Shown here: piece by piece, positions 1 through 8,421 of the stretch
Layout: each line of letters starts with the position of its first letter
How positions within the stretch are numbered: position 1 is the first letter of the stretch
Assembly (NCBI GenBank): GCA_028874215.1
Contig: JAPPLF010000031.1
Location: forward strand, 34,014 to 74,336
Length of the DNA stretch: 40,323 nucleotides
Direction of reading: 5' to 3'
Origin: Acidobacteriota bacterium
GTDB taxonomy: Bacteria > Acidobacteriota > UBA6911 > RPQK01 > JAJDTT01
The notes under the pieces: generated by a model
Seen by the model: the letters and a program-made list of their open reading frames with translations, nothing else
What the model was told of the DNA's origin: nothing
Databases searched by the model: none
Translations under genes and position numbers: made by a program

Positions 1-118
1 CCCCCACCCCATATCCCCTTTTGCCGGGGGGGTGTTTTTTTTTTAAAACCCCCCGGCCCCCCCCCCCTTTCCCCCCCCCGCCCGGGGGGGCGGGGGGGCC
101 CCCGGCCGCCCCCGGATC
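1..118. other. Homopolymer-rich contig edge, probably artefact
   Basis: This stretch is almost entirely runs of C, G and T (for example a T run near base 37-44 and long C and G runs at 50-110). It encodes nothing convincing and does not resemble the base composition of either half of the window. It most likely reflects poor sequence or a misassembled contig end. Bases 119-392 that follow hold no gene I can support. Confidence 0.7.
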
Positions 119-392
119 GCGCGGAATCGCAGCGGCGGCCAACGCCAGGATTCCGGACGTTGGGGACGGTCCGGAACTCCAACCCGCCGGCGGTTCCAAG
201 TCCCGACAAACTAACTTGGTTCTTGTACTCTCTGCATTAATAACATAGCGTTCCCTCTGCTCATCAAGGTTATTTCATTGAACTCTTATCGTGGAAGCTG
301 CCACCATAATCTTCCTGTCCGAATTGATACCCGGTTTATGCGATTTCCGTTGGGATAATGTGGAATTGTGTTTGGGATTGGAAGCATCTAGA

Positions 393-830
393 TTACTCCA
401 AGAAAGCGGATGATCCACCTCGTTTACTACAAAGAAAACTATCAAGGCGCTGAGCCAAGTTCTGAAGATTGTTCGTTTCACATTCCCAAATCACTAGAAC
501 CGCCCAACCGATCTCTTCAAGCTCCGTAGTAACTCTCCGGTCGCGAAGCACGTTCTTGTTGAGTTTTCGGTTCCAGAATTCCTGATTGGAGGCTGGCCGC
601 GAACCTCGCGGACAATCATGCTGGTGCCAAAAACAACCATGAACAAAGATGATTTTTCGCCGAGCCGGAAATACTAGATCGGGAGTGCCGGGCAAGTCTC
701 GGCGATGAAGGCGATACCGGTAACCCATCTTGTGGACGAGACGACGAACTTTCATTTCCGGCTGCGTATCGACATTACCGATACGAGCCATGATCCGGCT
801 GCGCTGTCCAGGAGAGATCCGATCCGGCAT
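393..830 (-). CDS. vsr: Very short patch repair (Vsr) mismatch endonuclease
   Basis: The 145-residue product matches the usual Vsr length and layout. Vsr nicks DNA 5' of T:G mismatches that arise when 5-methylcytosine deaminates, and so repairs damage caused by a C5 methyltransferase. Visible signatures are the N-terminal RSRIMARIGNVDTQPE segment, the GTPDLVFPARRKIIFVHGCFWH core (catalytic Asp in the PDLVF motif, with the FVHGCFWH metal/structural motif after it) and the C-terminal VLVIWECE motif. Start ATG at 830 fits the family N-terminus. It lies 537 bp downstream of the methyltransferase on the same strand, the classic dcm-vsr pairing, although the two genes are not directly adjacent here. 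Family call is firm; recognition context is unknown. Confidence 0.93.
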   Translation of the reverse strand: MPDRISPGQRSRIMARIGNVDTQPEMKVRRLVHKMGYRYRLHRRDLPGTPDLVFPARRKIIFVHGCFWHQHDCPRGSRPASNQEFWNRKLNKNVLRDRRVTTELEEIGWAVLVIWECETNNLQNLAQRLDSFLCSKRGGSSAFLE

Positions 831-1035
831 TATGTATCCACGCGCGTAAGTTCCAGGAGCCTAATGTTTGGACTGTGACACACAGCCTTCTTACACTAGA
901 TTGGTTAACAAGTCAATGCGCTTCCAGTCTCCAAAACTATCCCAATTTTACTGGAAGTAATCCGAAGATTGTTTATCAAGCAGGTGTAAAGTGCACAACC
1001 GTCGCAGGCATCCGGCCGGATTTCCTGAAGCATAA

Positions 1036-1350
1036 TCAGGCAGAACCCGTCATTCGTACCTGAATACATCCCACCAGCTCAAAGATGATTTCGGAGGGGG
1101 TAACGTTTTGAATCCAACTCTTCATCCTAGATTCGAGTTCGTTGGCGGGTCGTTCCGTATACGTGAATACTAAGAGAGCTACCTTGGCAATGCCCTCGAC
1201 GACTCTCCACCAAGCTGCTCGGTGAGCATGACTTCTGTTTTGCCAGAACGGGCGGTGGCAACGGCCAAGAACTCGTCCTATTCTTGAGGAAACCCGATTT
1301 ATTTTGCGTACAGTCACGTCACCGAGTAGTTGTTCCTGGAGGCTGGCCAT
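1036..1350 (-). CDS. Hypothetical small protein between methyltransferase and vsr
   Basis: An open frame of 104 codons from ATG 1350 (112 from GTG 1374, which would overlap the methyltransferase stop). I do not recognise it. It has no clear nuclease motif, membrane segment or signal peptide. Its position directly after a C5 methyltransferase is where a cognate restriction enzyme or a controller gene often sits, so a decayed restriction gene is conceivable, but nothing in the residues supports that. Bases 831-1035 between it and vsr contain no supportable gene on either strand. It may be a chance frame. Confidence 0.3.
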   Translation of the reverse strand: MASLQEQLLGDVTVRKINRVSSRIGRVLGRCHRPFWQNRSHAHRAAWWRVVEGIAKVALLVFTYTERPANELESRMKSWIQNVTPSEIIFELVGCIQVRMTGSA

Positions 1351-1366
1351 AGAAAGTATATTAGAT

Positions 1367-2458
1367 CTATGCACCGGAGTGCGATGCGAGAATATCCACT
1401 ACCTGTTTCGCGTGCCAAAACGCAAAATTGGGAGGGAAAGCGTTCCCGATCATTTGCGCTGCCGGATACCGACCGCGGTAAAGAAGGAATTCGTAGCCAT
1501 GCGGAAATCCTTGCAGAAGCGCCGCTTCCCGCAGGGTGATGGCACGGTCTTGCTCTGGATGCAGATAGCGCCCTTTGGACGGGTTGATGCAGCCGCCTGT
1601 AATTGTCGGTGCTTGCGTCAACCAGGCCATTCGGCCATAGACATCTTTAAAACCGTCAAACTTCCGGTGACACGCCAATTGTAAATTGTTAGGGAGACTT
1701 GCCCGACTTCCGCCGTCCTTCGGGATCATTCTGATGAGATTCATCACCGAACTGCTACGAGAGACTTCGTAATTGTGGAGCGGATCAACGCTTTCCCTCG
1801 GAGCAGGCAGATGGCCAATAGCGTCCCAAACGGACGTTCGCCAAGGCACGCTTTCCGCAAATGGTATGGTCGCTCCCATTCCCCCAAGGAGAATCATGCG
1901 TTTTCTTCGCTGGGGGACGCCGTAGTCGGTGGCGTTGAACACCTCGTAGTCCACGAAATAACCGAGTTGATGAAGATCGTCGCGCAATTGCTCGATGCGG
2001 ACATCACTTGCCAACCCGGGCACGTTTTCGAGCATTATTGCTTTGGGCTCGAAGGTCCTCGCAAATCTAACTATTTCGAAGACCAAGTCGTTCATTGGTT
2101 CACTGATTTTACGGCCACCGTTCTTTGTTCTCATGGTCGAGAAGCCCTGACACGGCGGACACCCTGAAAGTAGGTCGAGTTCTGCTGGCTTCATCCCTAA
2201 TCTGTTCATTAAGAATTCTGGATCGACGGTCGAAATATCCTCCGTAACCATGCGTACTTGCGGATGATTACGACGAAACGTGTCCGACGAGAGCTCATCG
2301 GAATCTATGGCCGCAATGACGTGAAACCCGGCTCTCTTCAGGCCTAGTGTCAGACCACCACTGCCGCTGAACAAATCTATCGCCTTAAACCGCAAGTGAT
2401 CGACTCCCATGGAGCGATTTGGTTTGATTGTTTGGTAGCTGATTGGTCTCAAATCCAT
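1367..2458 (-). CDS. DNA (cytosine-5-)-methyltransferase
   Basis: The 363-residue protein transfers a methyl group from S-adenosylmethionine to C5 of cytosine. All hallmark C5-methyltransferase motifs appear in order: motif I DLFSGSGGL (about 28-36), motif IV GCPPCQGFS with the catalytic Cys (about 100), motif VI MLENVPG, motif VIII QRRKRMILLGG, motif IX LTQAPTITGG before the C-terminal region, and motif X GNAFPP. Length fits a solitary or type II enzyme with a short target-recognition region, so the target cannot be read by eye. An alternative start is ATG 2410, but the 2458 start has a weak AGGG upstream. It is followed on the same strand by vsr. No restriction endonuclease is recognisable beside it, so it may be an orphan enzyme or a self-marking partner of the HerA-NurA genes upstream (inference). 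Confidence 0.93.
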   Translation of the reverse strand: MDLRPISYQTIKPNRSMGVDHLRFKAIDLFSGSGGLTLGLKRAGFHVIAAIDSDELSSDTFRRNHPQVRMVTEDISTVDPEFLMNRLGMKPAELDLLSGCPPCQGFSTMRTKNGGRKISEPMNDLVFEIVRFARTFEPKAIMLENVPGLASDVRIEQLRDDLHQLGYFVDYEVFNATDYGVPQRRKRMILLGGMGATIPFAESVPWRTSVWDAIGHLPAPRESVDPLHNYEVSRSSSVMNLIRMIPKDGGSRASLPNNLQLACHRKFDGFKDVYGRMAWLTQAPTITGGCINPSKGRYLHPEQDRAITLREAALLQGFPHGYEFLLYRGRYPAAQMIGNAFPPNFAFWHAKQVVDILASHSGA

Positions 2459-2560
2459 CGAATTGATGTGCCCTGGCTACGCTGTTCCTATCGATTTGTG
2501 GTCCGAACTGGTTCGAGTTTCAGATCCTCGTCTTGTCCAGCACAAGCTCATTGGATCCCC

Positions 2561-2989
2561 TTAGTGGGAATTGTCTGGGACAGGGTGATGGCGAACTATC
2601 GACGAGGCCCATCTTGCGCGACCAGCCTCAAAATCATCAATGAAATTCTTTAGGGCGGTTTTCTCTCGACTTCCATCAATGCCCAGGACGATGTTGGAAA
2701 AAGAGGCAGCGCGGACCACTGTGGTTTTGGAGCGACGCAGAAATAGATCCCAGCACCACGGCCAAGTGCAGTCACAAGAATCCTGGCGAGTGCGGTTGGG
2801 CAGGATGTCGCTCGCCCACACGACAAATTGTACCTTCATGGCTGGGGTCAAAGAGTTCCCATGCCGACTTCCGACCGTATTTAGTTGTTCTGCCGCAGAT
2901 CAATCACGAGCTTCTTCAGGTGGGAGTTCGCCCTAATAGTCGGCAGGTAATCATCCGCCATCGCTACCAATGTCACCTCGTCGTCGCTG
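2561..2989 (-). other. Gap with short frames, possible decayed gene
   Basis: Between the HerA stop and the methyltransferase there is no intact recognisable gene. On the minus strand GTG 2976 opens a 31-residue frame ending at 2881 that reads like protein (it ends KKLVIDLRQNN). A second frame, from ATG 2851 to 2561 (96 codons), contains a plausible stretch FSNIVLGIDGSREK. The frames do not join without shifts. This could be one degraded small gene downstream of HerA, or chance. No family recognised. Confidence 0.25.
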
Positions 2990-4654
2990 TTAGACGTCCT
3001 CGATTCCGTCTAGTTCTTGCAGCAAATTGTCTGTACGGTCTGCCGCCTTTGCCTCCGGACTTTCTTGCCACTTCTTTGTTGCTTCCAAAAAGTTCTCATC
3101 GCCTATCGCTTGGGTCTGTAGTTCACGATCGAAGTCCACCTTTATGACGAGAGGGAACCTGACAGCCTGACCGCTGACTATTCCCTGACCAGGACCGAAT
3201 CCGGGCAGGAGTCGACTATCAGCCTTGCTGAGATTCTCCATAACCTTTTCGACAAAGCTCTGATCCCTAGGATTGACCAGTCGAAAGATCAGGAAGGTAT
3301 TGCACTGCGAAAGAGCTGTTTCGTCGAGTCTACTTGGCCGTTGACTGACGAGAAGAAGCCCGGTCCCAAACTTCCTCCCCTCGGTGATCACCTTCTTGAT
3401 TATTTCCACCGACGGCGTGCCCGCCTGACCCTCGCCCCGTGATGGAATGAAGTTGTGTGCTTCCTCTACTACAGCAAGAAATGGAGGAATCTGGTTCCTC
3501 ATAGAGGCACGGTGTTCGAACAACTCCTTCAAGATAACGGCAACAATCGTCGATTGTGTCAGATGATCGTAACCTCCAAGGTACACAATGCTCGCCTGCC
3601 CAGGTCTGACAAAGCCTTCGGGTCGTATCGACGGATCAGGCATTGCCTTGAACGGAAAGTCTTGAAGTGCGGCTTGGCGCCGTAGTCTCTCGTTTGACTT
3701 CTCCATGGCTTCAACGTAGCTCCGCACGAGGCGGAAACCTCGCTTTACCGCCCGGATCGTCGGTGCGGTTCTCCTATCGCCGCTAGAGGAATCTTCTAGT
3801 TTTTGCAGAAGCTTTTCGATAAACGGAACAACTCCGACTTCCTTGTTTCGGAGGTCAATTCGCTCCAATGCCTCTCGGTATTTCTCCTTCTGAGGGTCAG
3901 TAAATCCTTGAGTCATCTGAGCGATTAGGTATCCAACCAGATCCAGATTTTCTTCACGCACAGTGAGGCTTGGGTAAAACAAGTGAATCGAGTTCTTAGG
4001 GAAGCCTTCCCGCTGTTCCCATAAGCCGAGATAATCGCCATGCGGATCAAGAATCACAAGGGGATATTGAACCTCTAGCAACTCTTTAATTATGCGCCGT
4101 GCTGCTACAGTTTTTCCTCCACCCGTCATTGCGAGGATTGCCATGTGGCGAGCGACTATGACGTTCGTATTGATCCTAACTTCCACATCGGGACGTCCGA
4201 TAAGGGTTCCAAGGCGCAGCCGATGCACGGGTTTATCGCCAGTTAGAATGGTTTTCACCGACGCAGCGGGCGGACGCTTCACCTCAGCACCTGGACTGAC
4301 TGGATAGCTCAGGGGACGAAGTCGTCCGATGTCGTCCACCGGTGTCTGTCCAAGTACCAATACTTTGCCTTCGACTTGGTCTCTTGAAAGAGAAAGCACG
4401 GTATCAAGTAAATTGAGCCCCTCTTGCGCAAGCTCCTGCCCTGCTTCGACAGGAAGAAAAGGGTTGAAACGGCCCAGTTCCACGATGCGGCCCCAGACCA
4501 ACACTGGATCCTTGCCTTTACCATCCGCGCTCGGGATCTCCATTCTCACGGCCACTAAATCACCCAGTTTTGCCGTAAAGCTCTTGAGAAAAAAGCGAAA
4601 CTCTTGCGGCGACGTGTTGCCTACGACAGTTCCAATGTGAATTCCTAAGCTCAT
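2990..4654 (-). CDS. herA: HerA-type hexameric DNA translocase/ATPase
   Basis: A 554-residue FtsK/HerA-superfamily motor that is expected to form a hexameric ring pumping double-stranded DNA into a partner nuclease. Features in order: an N-terminal HAS-barrel-like beta region (about 1-150), Walker A AMTGGGKTVAARRI (about 170-185), Walker B FLAVVEEAHNFIP (about 400), then the HerA-typical VSQRPSRLDETALSQCNTF segment followed by FRLVNPRDQ, which carries sensor and arginine-finger residues. ATG 4654 is chosen over the TTG one codon earlier because a strong GGGAGG lies 5 bases upstream of it. It starts 9 bases after the NurA stop, so the two genes are co-transcribed and probably translationally coupled. 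In archaea HerA-NurA works in end resection; in bacteria HerA pairs commonly serve in phage defence. The island context favours defence. Confidence 0.9.
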   Translation of the reverse strand: MSLGIHIGTVVGNTSPQEFRFFLKSFTAKLGDLVAVRMEIPSADGKGKDPVLVWGRIVELGRFNPFLPVEAGQELAQEGLNLLDTVLSLSRDQVEGKVLVLGQTPVDDIGRLRPLSYPVSPGAEVKRPPAASVKTILTGDKPVHRLRLGTLIGRPDVEVRINTNVIVARHMAILAMTGGGKTVAARRIIKELLEVQYPLVILDPHGDYLGLWEQREGFPKNSIHLFYPSLTVREENLDLVGYLIAQMTQGFTDPQKEKYREALERIDLRNKEVGVVPFIEKLLQKLEDSSSGDRRTAPTIRAVKRGFRLVRSYVEAMEKSNERLRRQAALQDFPFKAMPDPSIRPEGFVRPGQASIVYLGGYDHLTQSTIVAVILKELFEHRASMRNQIPPFLAVVEEAHNFIPSRGEGQAGTPSVEIIKKVITEGRKFGTGLLLVSQRPSRLDETALSQCNTFLIFRLVNPRDQSFVEKVMENLSKADSRLLPGFGPGQGIVSGQAVRFPLVIKVDFDRELQTQAIGDENFLEATKKWQESPEAKAADRTDNLLQELDGIEDV

Positions 4655-4663
4655 CAATCCTCC

Positions 4664-6469
4664 CTAAAACTCAACTCCCGGTCGGAAAAAGAAGTCTCTT
4701 GGTGTCTTTGCGAGTAACTGTCTAACCTGCGCCACCACATGTGGATCACCCGTTCTGATTGCTCGACGAATCACCGAAGCTGACATTTCACCCGAGATAC
4801 CGCGTGAGATCCAATCCGGAACCTTCGCGTACTTATCGGCGATGTCTAATCCAACAGGAAACCCATACCGCGGCAAGAGACGGGCTGTGTGGTATATTAA
4901 CTTAATTAACAATTGAGCTTGGTTTACGGCTGCCAGATTCATCTCGATTCGAAATGGAAACATAGTGTCCGTCGTCTTTAGCATCGTGGCCGATGGCGAC
5001 GGGAGTTGCCGCACGACTGGTTTCCACCGATCCCTCGCCCGACGCTCAAGATTTTTTCTCACGGGTATCGGCGTTATGTATTCACCCGAACGGAGTATGC
5101 ACCCAAAGAGGAAATCATCTGATATGTCGTAGCGGTCAAGAATCTCGTCGATCCTTTTTCGATAGGTAGCGTTGATAACTCGATCCTTCTCCATGGTCGA
5201 CAGAACGGCCTTCGTCACTGAACGGCCAGCCACCCGCTCCACGACGCCGGCAATGGCCTTCGGATGACCGTGTATCAACTTCATCACGTGGGTATACACA
5301 GCCATAAAGTGCTTCCAAAAAGGTCCAGCTCCTTTGGGGTCGGTTGGGAGATCTTGCACCGTGCCGGTGACTGCGGCTTGCGTGATCCCAAATTGCTCTA
5401 GGAAGGCGGGATCGAGGGCCGGAATGAAGTTGGGTTCTCCCTCGTCATACATTGCGAATTGATTTACCAGCGGCCCGTGGATCAACAGAAATGCAGCGGC
5501 GTCGTTCTGATCCAAGGAATAAAGAGCTGTAAGCGGTTCAAGGGTGTAGCGAGCAGCTTCCAAGAGCCGTTTCCGATCAGTAAACTCTGTGATCGCGTGC
5601 TTCGGATCGGCAATGTCACCGACGACGTATGGTTGCATGAACCACTTTTCTCGCTCATCCACTCGAGTTTCGCCAGGAACTACCGTATATACTCCCACAC
5701 GAAGGGCCAGCGGCTCGAGACGTGCGATACTCGGAATCCGAGCCACACCGCCATCGAGGAATGCTACAGGCCTGCCTTGCATCTGCGCCCAAAGATCAAG
5801 ATGTGATGTTTGAAATCCGTGAAGGCGAACGGACTTGCCGTGGTTCTTTAATAGACCGCGAATTTGCTCCGCAATTTTCTTCAACTGAATCACGAAATCC
5901 ACACTATGGTCGCTTCGTATCGAGAGTACATGGGCGAAGAGAGGGGTCAGGATGTGTGGAGAGTCGAGAAAGCGAGAAACATGCACACTGAACAGTTCCG
6001 GATCATTATCGGTGAGATTACGATAGAATGCTGAGAGGATGGGAGTAGCTGTTATTGTAGTGACATCTCGAGGAGGAACATCGTACACATGCAGTCGTAG
6101 CGTGGGGTCGTCTTCCGCGATAAGCTCGATCCAAGTGGGGTCGAGTGGTTGCACCACACAGCGCGCGTTACCAGGGGTCCCCTCGAAGAAGGCTACCATG
6201 AATCTTTCTGGCATATATGTGGAAAGAAACATGCAGAGTTTTTTCGATCGAAGATAGTATAGTCCCTTGTATTCGACGATTCGACCATCTGCATCCGTTA
6301 TCAAATCCTGATCAGCATCCCTGAACCTAACCAGCACGGTGCAATCTTTGTTGAGATGTTCAACCGATTCCCCCAATGGGTAGTAGTTCCACTTTGTACG
6401 GGCCTTCTCGTTCGGCGGTTCTTCGAGAATCCAGCGCTTACGTGCTAGGACAAAGAAGCTCTTATCCAT
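4664..6469 (-). CDS. nurA: NurA-domain nuclease with long N-terminal extension
   Basis: The 601-residue protein carries a NurA domain in its C-terminal ~370 residues: RPVAFLDGG (Asp239) is the first metal-binding motif of the family, followed about 100 residues later by FLLIHGPLVNQF, which aligns with the family's (D)GxL motif, and a C-terminal part rich in conserved-looking helices ending FRPGVEF. NurA is a Mn-dependent 5'-3' exonuclease and endonuclease that acts inside the HerA ring. The ~230 residues before the domain have no family I recognise and are much longer than the archaeal N-terminus, so they may be a sensor or regulatory module. The expected Asp in the second motif is His here, so the metal site may differ. 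It precedes HerA by 9 bases and begins at ATG 6469 with no other minus-strand gene directly ahead, so it is probably the first gene of the operon. Confidence 0.82.
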   Translation of the reverse strand: MDKSFFVLARKRWILEEPPNEKARTKWNYYPLGESVEHLNKDCTVLVRFRDADQDLITDADGRIVEYKGLYYLRSKKLCMFLSTYMPERFMVAFFEGTPGNARCVVQPLDPTWIELIAEDDPTLRLHVYDVPPRDVTTITATPILSAFYRNLTDNDPELFSVHVSRFLDSPHILTPLFAHVLSIRSDHSVDFVIQLKKIAEQIRGLLKNHGKSVRLHGFQTSHLDLWAQMQGRPVAFLDGGVARIPSIARLEPLALRVGVYTVVPGETRVDEREKWFMQPYVVGDIADPKHAITEFTDRKRLLEAARYTLEPLTALYSLDQNDAAAFLLIHGPLVNQFAMYDEGEPNFIPALDPAFLEQFGITQAAVTGTVQDLPTDPKGAGPFWKHFMAVYTHVMKLIHGHPKAIAGVVERVAGRSVTKAVLSTMEKDRVINATYRKRIDEILDRYDISDDFLFGCILRSGEYITPIPVRKNLERRARDRWKPVVRQLPSPSATMLKTTDTMFPFRIEMNLAAVNQAQLLIKLIYHTARLLPRYGFPVGLDIADKYAKVPDWISRGISGEMSASVIRRAIRTGDPHVVAQVRQLLAKTPRDFFFRPGVEF

Positions 6470-6600
6470 ATTATGAATCTCTAACGCGGATAGATCACTA
6501 GACAGATAGAAAACGGTCGTGTTCTGTGATATAAGTTATTTAACCACAAAGACGAATTGAGCCCCAAGCAGATAATCATGTAACAACACAGTATACCAGA

Positions 6601-6801
6601 TCAAAGCTGATGTTTCAGCGTTTGGACGGACGGGACATCGTCGTCTGGTTCGATGGCCGCGAAATCACATCTGGCTGGGAGTGTCTTCCGGACCGAATTT
6701 GCGCAGCGGACCCGGAATCTGGGTTGTCTAAGCCTGTACTTCAGCCGAGAGCAGGTGAATTTCCCCTCCCCCTTGTCGCTTACATTGCGGGGCAATTTCA
6801 T
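6601..6801 (-). pseudogene. Remnant of HicA-like toxin partner
   Basis: An ATG at 6801 overlaps the stop of the antitoxin remnant by the sequence ATGA, the usual coupling in these pairs. The first residues, MKLPRNVS, match the start of HicA-like mRNA interferases, and a later RLKYRLRQ stretch resembles the family's RLGYxxTRQ segment. The conserved TGSH motif and the rest cannot be read without several frame changes, although a 66-codon frame stays open by chance. I read it as a degraded toxin gene, probably inactive. Confidence 0.5.
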
Positions 6802-7010
6802 GCCACGAGGATCTCGTCTCGCACGAAGCGAAGGCGAATCAGCTTCGGTCTCGGCATGGTGTCGTCAAAGTAGCAGTCTACCGCTTACTTGACGTTGCGG
6901 CGGACTTCTTTGAGCGAGTCGCCCTAGGTGTATATGCCGTAGCCCAATGGGCTGGCCGAATACCCGCCATCCACCTCATCCTCGGTGACTCCAAAAATGA
7001 TCTCGGTCAT
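6798..7010 (-). pseudogene. HicB-like antitoxin gene with two in-frame stops
   Basis: A 71-codon frame from ATG 7010 to TGA 6798 translates as a typical small HicB-like antitoxin: MTEIIFGVTEDEVDGGYSAS at the start and AVDCYFDDTMPRPKLIRL near the end. The frame is interrupted by TAG at 6924-6926, where relatives have Gln, and TAA at 6885-6887, where relatives have Glu. Frame and length are otherwise fully preserved, so the gene appears recently inactivated by point changes. It overlaps the HicA-like remnant by four bases. Stop readthrough or sequencing error are alternatives. Confidence 0.72.
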
Positions 7011-7211
7011 GATCTCGACACCGGTTGTTCGCTGGCACCCAGTATCTGCGCCAGCTACCCTTCTGTCTTTTTCTCCAACGCCAGAATATCGGCCCAAAAC
7101 TCTCCCAGGGACCGCATCGGCTCCGGCTTGTAGAAATAGCAATTGAAACTGATCTCGTAAGCGAAGCTGGAGAAAGAGCGTACCCGATTGGGTTACAAGG
7201 TGGAATAGGCG

Positions 7212-7476
7212 GAGGAAGACCTCAAGCCGATGGGGATTTGTCAAAATGCCATGGCCCGTGCCATCGGTGTCTCCCCGAGGGCGTTCAACGAAATCGTCCT
7301 TCGCCAGCGGTCAATCACTCCGCCCACGTCGATCATGTCGATTCGTTTTGGCGCCTTCTTCGGCCAGTCGGAGGATTTCTGGCATCGCATTCCAAGTCGA
7401 GTGCGACTTCCGCAGGCCGGTTGGGCACAGGAACAGACTGATAGCCGAGGATCAACCTGTTGCCGAGCGATGGTGA
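7212..7476 (+). pseudogene. HigA-family antitoxin remnant, frameshifted
   Basis: The plus-strand frame [20 protein letters not shown], followed by [16 protein letters not shown] and [12 protein letters not shown], is the helix-turn-helix core of HigA antitoxins (consensus FLKPMGISQNxLARAIxVxxxxINEI). After FW, near base 7381, the reading shifts by one base and continues as [12 protein letters not shown], which is the normal next part of HigA. The expected N-terminal HPGE segment is absent or unreadable, a few extra residues interrupt the SIRFG region, and no HigB toxin is recognisable upstream or downstream. This is a decayed antitoxin lying in the same gap as the HicAB-like remnant but on the opposite strand. 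Confidence 0.65.
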
Positions 7477-7661
7477 CCGTCCACTCTTCCCGCGAATTCC
7501 GCGTGGCTGCTTGCTGGGGTTGGGTCAAACAGTAAGTGCCTCCCGAAAATCCTAGATGTCGAACAGCGCAGGAGAAGGAGACTGCCCGTTTCTCAACCCA
7601 TAATCCCTCTTATAGAAATGAACCCCTCCCCGGGTGACGGTAACCACAAGTCACAGCCGAT

Positions 7662-8399
7662 CTAGTAGTCACGCCAGTATACTTGGGTCGCAAGATACTC
7701 TCGCAAAACAGCCCTTACGAAAAGCCCGTCTTCTTCCTCCATACGATACCGGTAGACTCCATCTTGGACGACAATCCACCCGCTACGCATGTCTTGGCCT
7801 GTTACCACTCTCGTCATCATCCGACTTCCTACTTCCGGCCATGGAGCGATACCCCCAATCGGGATTTCGAACTCTTCATGCTCGGCTTTCGTCATCGCCT
7901 CAATAGGCATCGCCCAAATGTGTTCTGGTTCCGTCAACACCGGCTGTCCGTATTCGTAGTACGCGTGGCCACGAGCGTTCTTAAGGACAACTCGATGGAC
8001 TGCGCGGAATTCGGGGGTCCAAATTAACCGGGTGCTCCCACCTACACTTACATTCTGTTTGCTGCGTTCGATTTGCTGTCTCATTCCAACGTGACGCTTC
8101 AGCGCACGACGGACATTCGGTTCCATATGATCTTCTGAATCTGTCGAACCCGCCAGTACGCAGTGTAGAAACAGAAACAGATATTCTTCATCATTCGAAA
8201 ACTGTTGGTTGCAATCAAGACAGGTTGGAATGACAGGTAGATTCGTTGGATACTCATTATTCGACGGACCTTCAGTTTTCCTCAATAGACACTTGGATGG
8301 GACATGATCAGAACTACGATTCTCTTTCCATATCCCTCCGCCACACTGCGCACACATGCCCTTGAGCCGTTCGTCACTGTAGTCGTTGATATAGTCCAT
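7662..8399 (-). CDS. HNH-type nuclease
   Basis: The 245-residue protein starts with a Cys-pair MCAQCGGG (about 15-22), then SSDHVPSKCLL (His of the DHxP motif, about 31-40) and IPTCLDCNQQFSNDEEY (second Cys pair and the Asn, about 56-72). This CxxC...DHxP...CxxCN order is an HNH/beta-beta-alpha-metal endonuclease fold with a structural zinc. The remaining ~170 residues form an unrecognised C-terminal domain. It begins 22 bases after the stop of the coiled-coil gene, so the two form a pair. As part of the low-G+C island next to NurA-HerA it is most likely a defence effector, but its target (phage DNA, tRNA or other) cannot be read from the sequence. Confidence 0.75.
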   Translation of the reverse strand: MDYINDYSDERLKGMCAQCGGGIWKENRSSDHVPSKCLLRKTEGPSNNEYPTNLPVIPTCLDCNQQFSNDEEYLFLFLHCVLAGSTDSEDHMEPNVRRALKRHVGMRQQIERSKQNVSVGGSTRLIWTPEFRAVHRVVLKNARGHAYYEYGQPVLTEPEHIWAMPIEAMTKAEHEEFEIPIGGIAPWPEVGSRMMTRVVTGQDMRSGWIVVQDGVYRYRMEEEDGLFVRAVLREYLATQVYWRDY

Positions 8400-8421
8400 T
8401 CTCCGTCTCCAATATCCTAAC

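Noticed and set aside
1-248. Pro/Gly-rich open frame on plus strand at the contig start
   Set aside because: It is the translation of homopolymer runs and has no ribosome binding site or family resemblance.
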